Below are positions 15,509 to 15,994 of a stretch of 15,994 nucleotides of DNA, piece by piece; position 1 is the stretch's first letter, and every line of letters begins with the position of its first letter. The stretch is taken from contig CAJUMS010000014.1 in assembly GCA_910587465.1 (NCBI GenBank), positions 32,135 through 48,128 on the forward strand, written 5' to 3'. This DNA is from an uncultured Oscillospiraceae bacterium (GTDB lineage: Bacteria; Bacillota; Clostridia; Oscillospirales; Ruminococcaceae). Under the pieces are notes generated by a model. The model searched no databases. It had not been told where the DNA came from and saw nothing but the letters and a program-made list of their open reading frames with translations. A program made the translations under genes and the position numbers.

Positions 15509-15890
15509 TTTTATGAAGCGGCGGAGGGCTTGCTGACTGCGGTCATTCTGCTGATCGCGGAATTTTGTCCTCCCGAGAAACGACACATTATCAGCGTTTT
15601 CAAACTTATACAAGACTTGCTCGCTCCGTCCGGAACCAAAGGCGTATCGCGGTTTCAAATGCTGATTGATAAGCTGCCTGGCGAGCATAAGGCGAGATGG
15701 TTCGCAGGTGCGGCACTGAATTCCTCCGATCAGGCAATGGCGAGTGTTATGTCAACGGCGCTCTCGAGGTTGAATTCGTTTATCGATTCGGAGCTTGAAC
15801 AAATTCTCTGTTTTGATACGAGTATTGATGTGGAAGAATTTTGTAGTCGCAAATCCGCAATCTATCTTGTACTCCCAGAGGAGGATAATA
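15506..15890 (+). pseudogene. VirD4/TraG-type coupling-protein fragment (exon cut by a group II intron)
   Basis: The plus-strand frame matches type IV coupling proteins: FYEAAEGLLTAVILLIAEFC, SVFKLIQDLLAPSGTKG, FQMLIDKLPGEHKARWFAGA, SVMSTALSRLNSFIDSELEQ, LCFDTSIDVEEFC and AIYLVLPEEDN. A TTG at 15530 could open a frame, but family sequence starts before it (about 15509), so the 5' end is truncated at the junction with the VirB4 piece. At the 3' side the family continues after EEDN with a T codon (T-K-Y-F), but here the exon stops after the first base of that codon (15890) and GTGCGAC follows. The SATRS tail and TAA at 15905 are thus intron sequence. The 3' exon may lie beyond the window. The N-terminal membrane helices and Walker A are absent. 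Confidence 0.85.
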
Positions 15891-15994
15891 GTGCGACACG
15901 TTCCTAATTGAAAAGATTAGGCACTAAAAAGAGAACATAACAGTTATCTGCTTAGGAGAACTGATAATCCGAGAAGTGGAATGATAGGGTAACG
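15891..15994 (+). mobile_element. 5' end of a group II intron inserted in the virD4-type gene
   Basis: Coding similarity to VirD4 stops at 15890 and the next bases are GTGCGAC, the conserved 5' boundary of bacterial group II introns. A small hairpin follows (CCTAAT 15903-15908 with ATTAGG 15916-15921), as expected at the start of domain I, and the rest (for example CAGTT...AACTG, then GGAATGATAGGGTAACG) is non-coding and structured-looking. The intron would be phase 1 in a Thr codon. The reverse transcriptase/maturase gene and the domain V hairpin are outside the window, so intactness cannot be judged. Confidence 0.72.

Noticed and set aside
15509..15688. N-terminal extension of the VirB4 frame to 15688
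   Set aside because: This part is the antisense of the VirD4 fragment, which has clear family sequence on the plus strand.
12127..15900. Reading the right part as a functional integrative conjugative element
   Set aside because: The conjugation and methylase genes are partial, in mixed orientation and lack starts, Walker A motifs or a relaxase; only remnants are supported.
1..15994. tRNA, rRNA or CRISPR array
   Set aside because: No cloverleaf, rRNA-like conserved stretch or regularly spaced short repeat was seen; the only regular repeats are coding repeats of the surface protein.

Overview
The window looks like an accessory region from an anaerobic, gut-type Firmicute of the Ruminococcaceae/Oscillospiraceae kind. 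The signs are strong AGGAGG-type ribosome binding sites, Gram-positive lipoprotein and sortase signals (an NPSTG-type wall anchor), an ECF sigma/DUF4367-type anti-sigma pair, and decayed Clostridia-type conjugative-element genes. The taxon is inferred from gene families and not proven.

Left part (1-2480). The 3' part of a repeat-rich, wall-anchored surface protein runs in from the left edge. Two strong hairpins follow it, then a remnant of a tyrosine recombinase that has lost both its N-terminal part and its catalytic tyrosine.

Middle part (2479-10477, all minus strand). A compact cluster reads right to left: a consensus extended -10 promoter, an ECF sigma factor, a membrane-anchored anti-sigma-like protein (ATGA overlap), two small secreted proteins, a Cys/His-motif lipoprotein, a solute-binding-protein-like lipoprotein, an ABC ATPase and a double-length ABC-2 permease. 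The last four genes are tightly packed or overlapping. The lipoproteins and the exporter-type ABC unit are therefore probably made together, and the sigma pair probably senses a surface signal and controls the set. This is the best candidate in the window for an undescribed functional system. A plausible but unproven reading is export of, immunity to, or sensing of the small secreted proteins.

Right part (10672-15994). This is a patchwork of mobile-element gene pieces. It holds a Y-family polymerase head with a Glu-to-Lys change in its catalytic SIDE motif, fused to an unrelated tail; a YolD-like protein with an internal deletion; a truncated HExxH protein; a central fragment of a giant ICE-type DNA methylase/helicase with one nonsense codon; a TnpV-like protein; a VirB4 fragment; and a VirD4 fragment on the opposite strand. 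The VirD4 piece is interrupted at 15891 by what looks like the 5' end of a group II intron (GTGCGAC), which continues past the window. The blocks abut with almost no spacer, suggesting serial deletion and inversion, or possibly assembly chimerism. No tRNA, rRNA or CRISPR array was seen.
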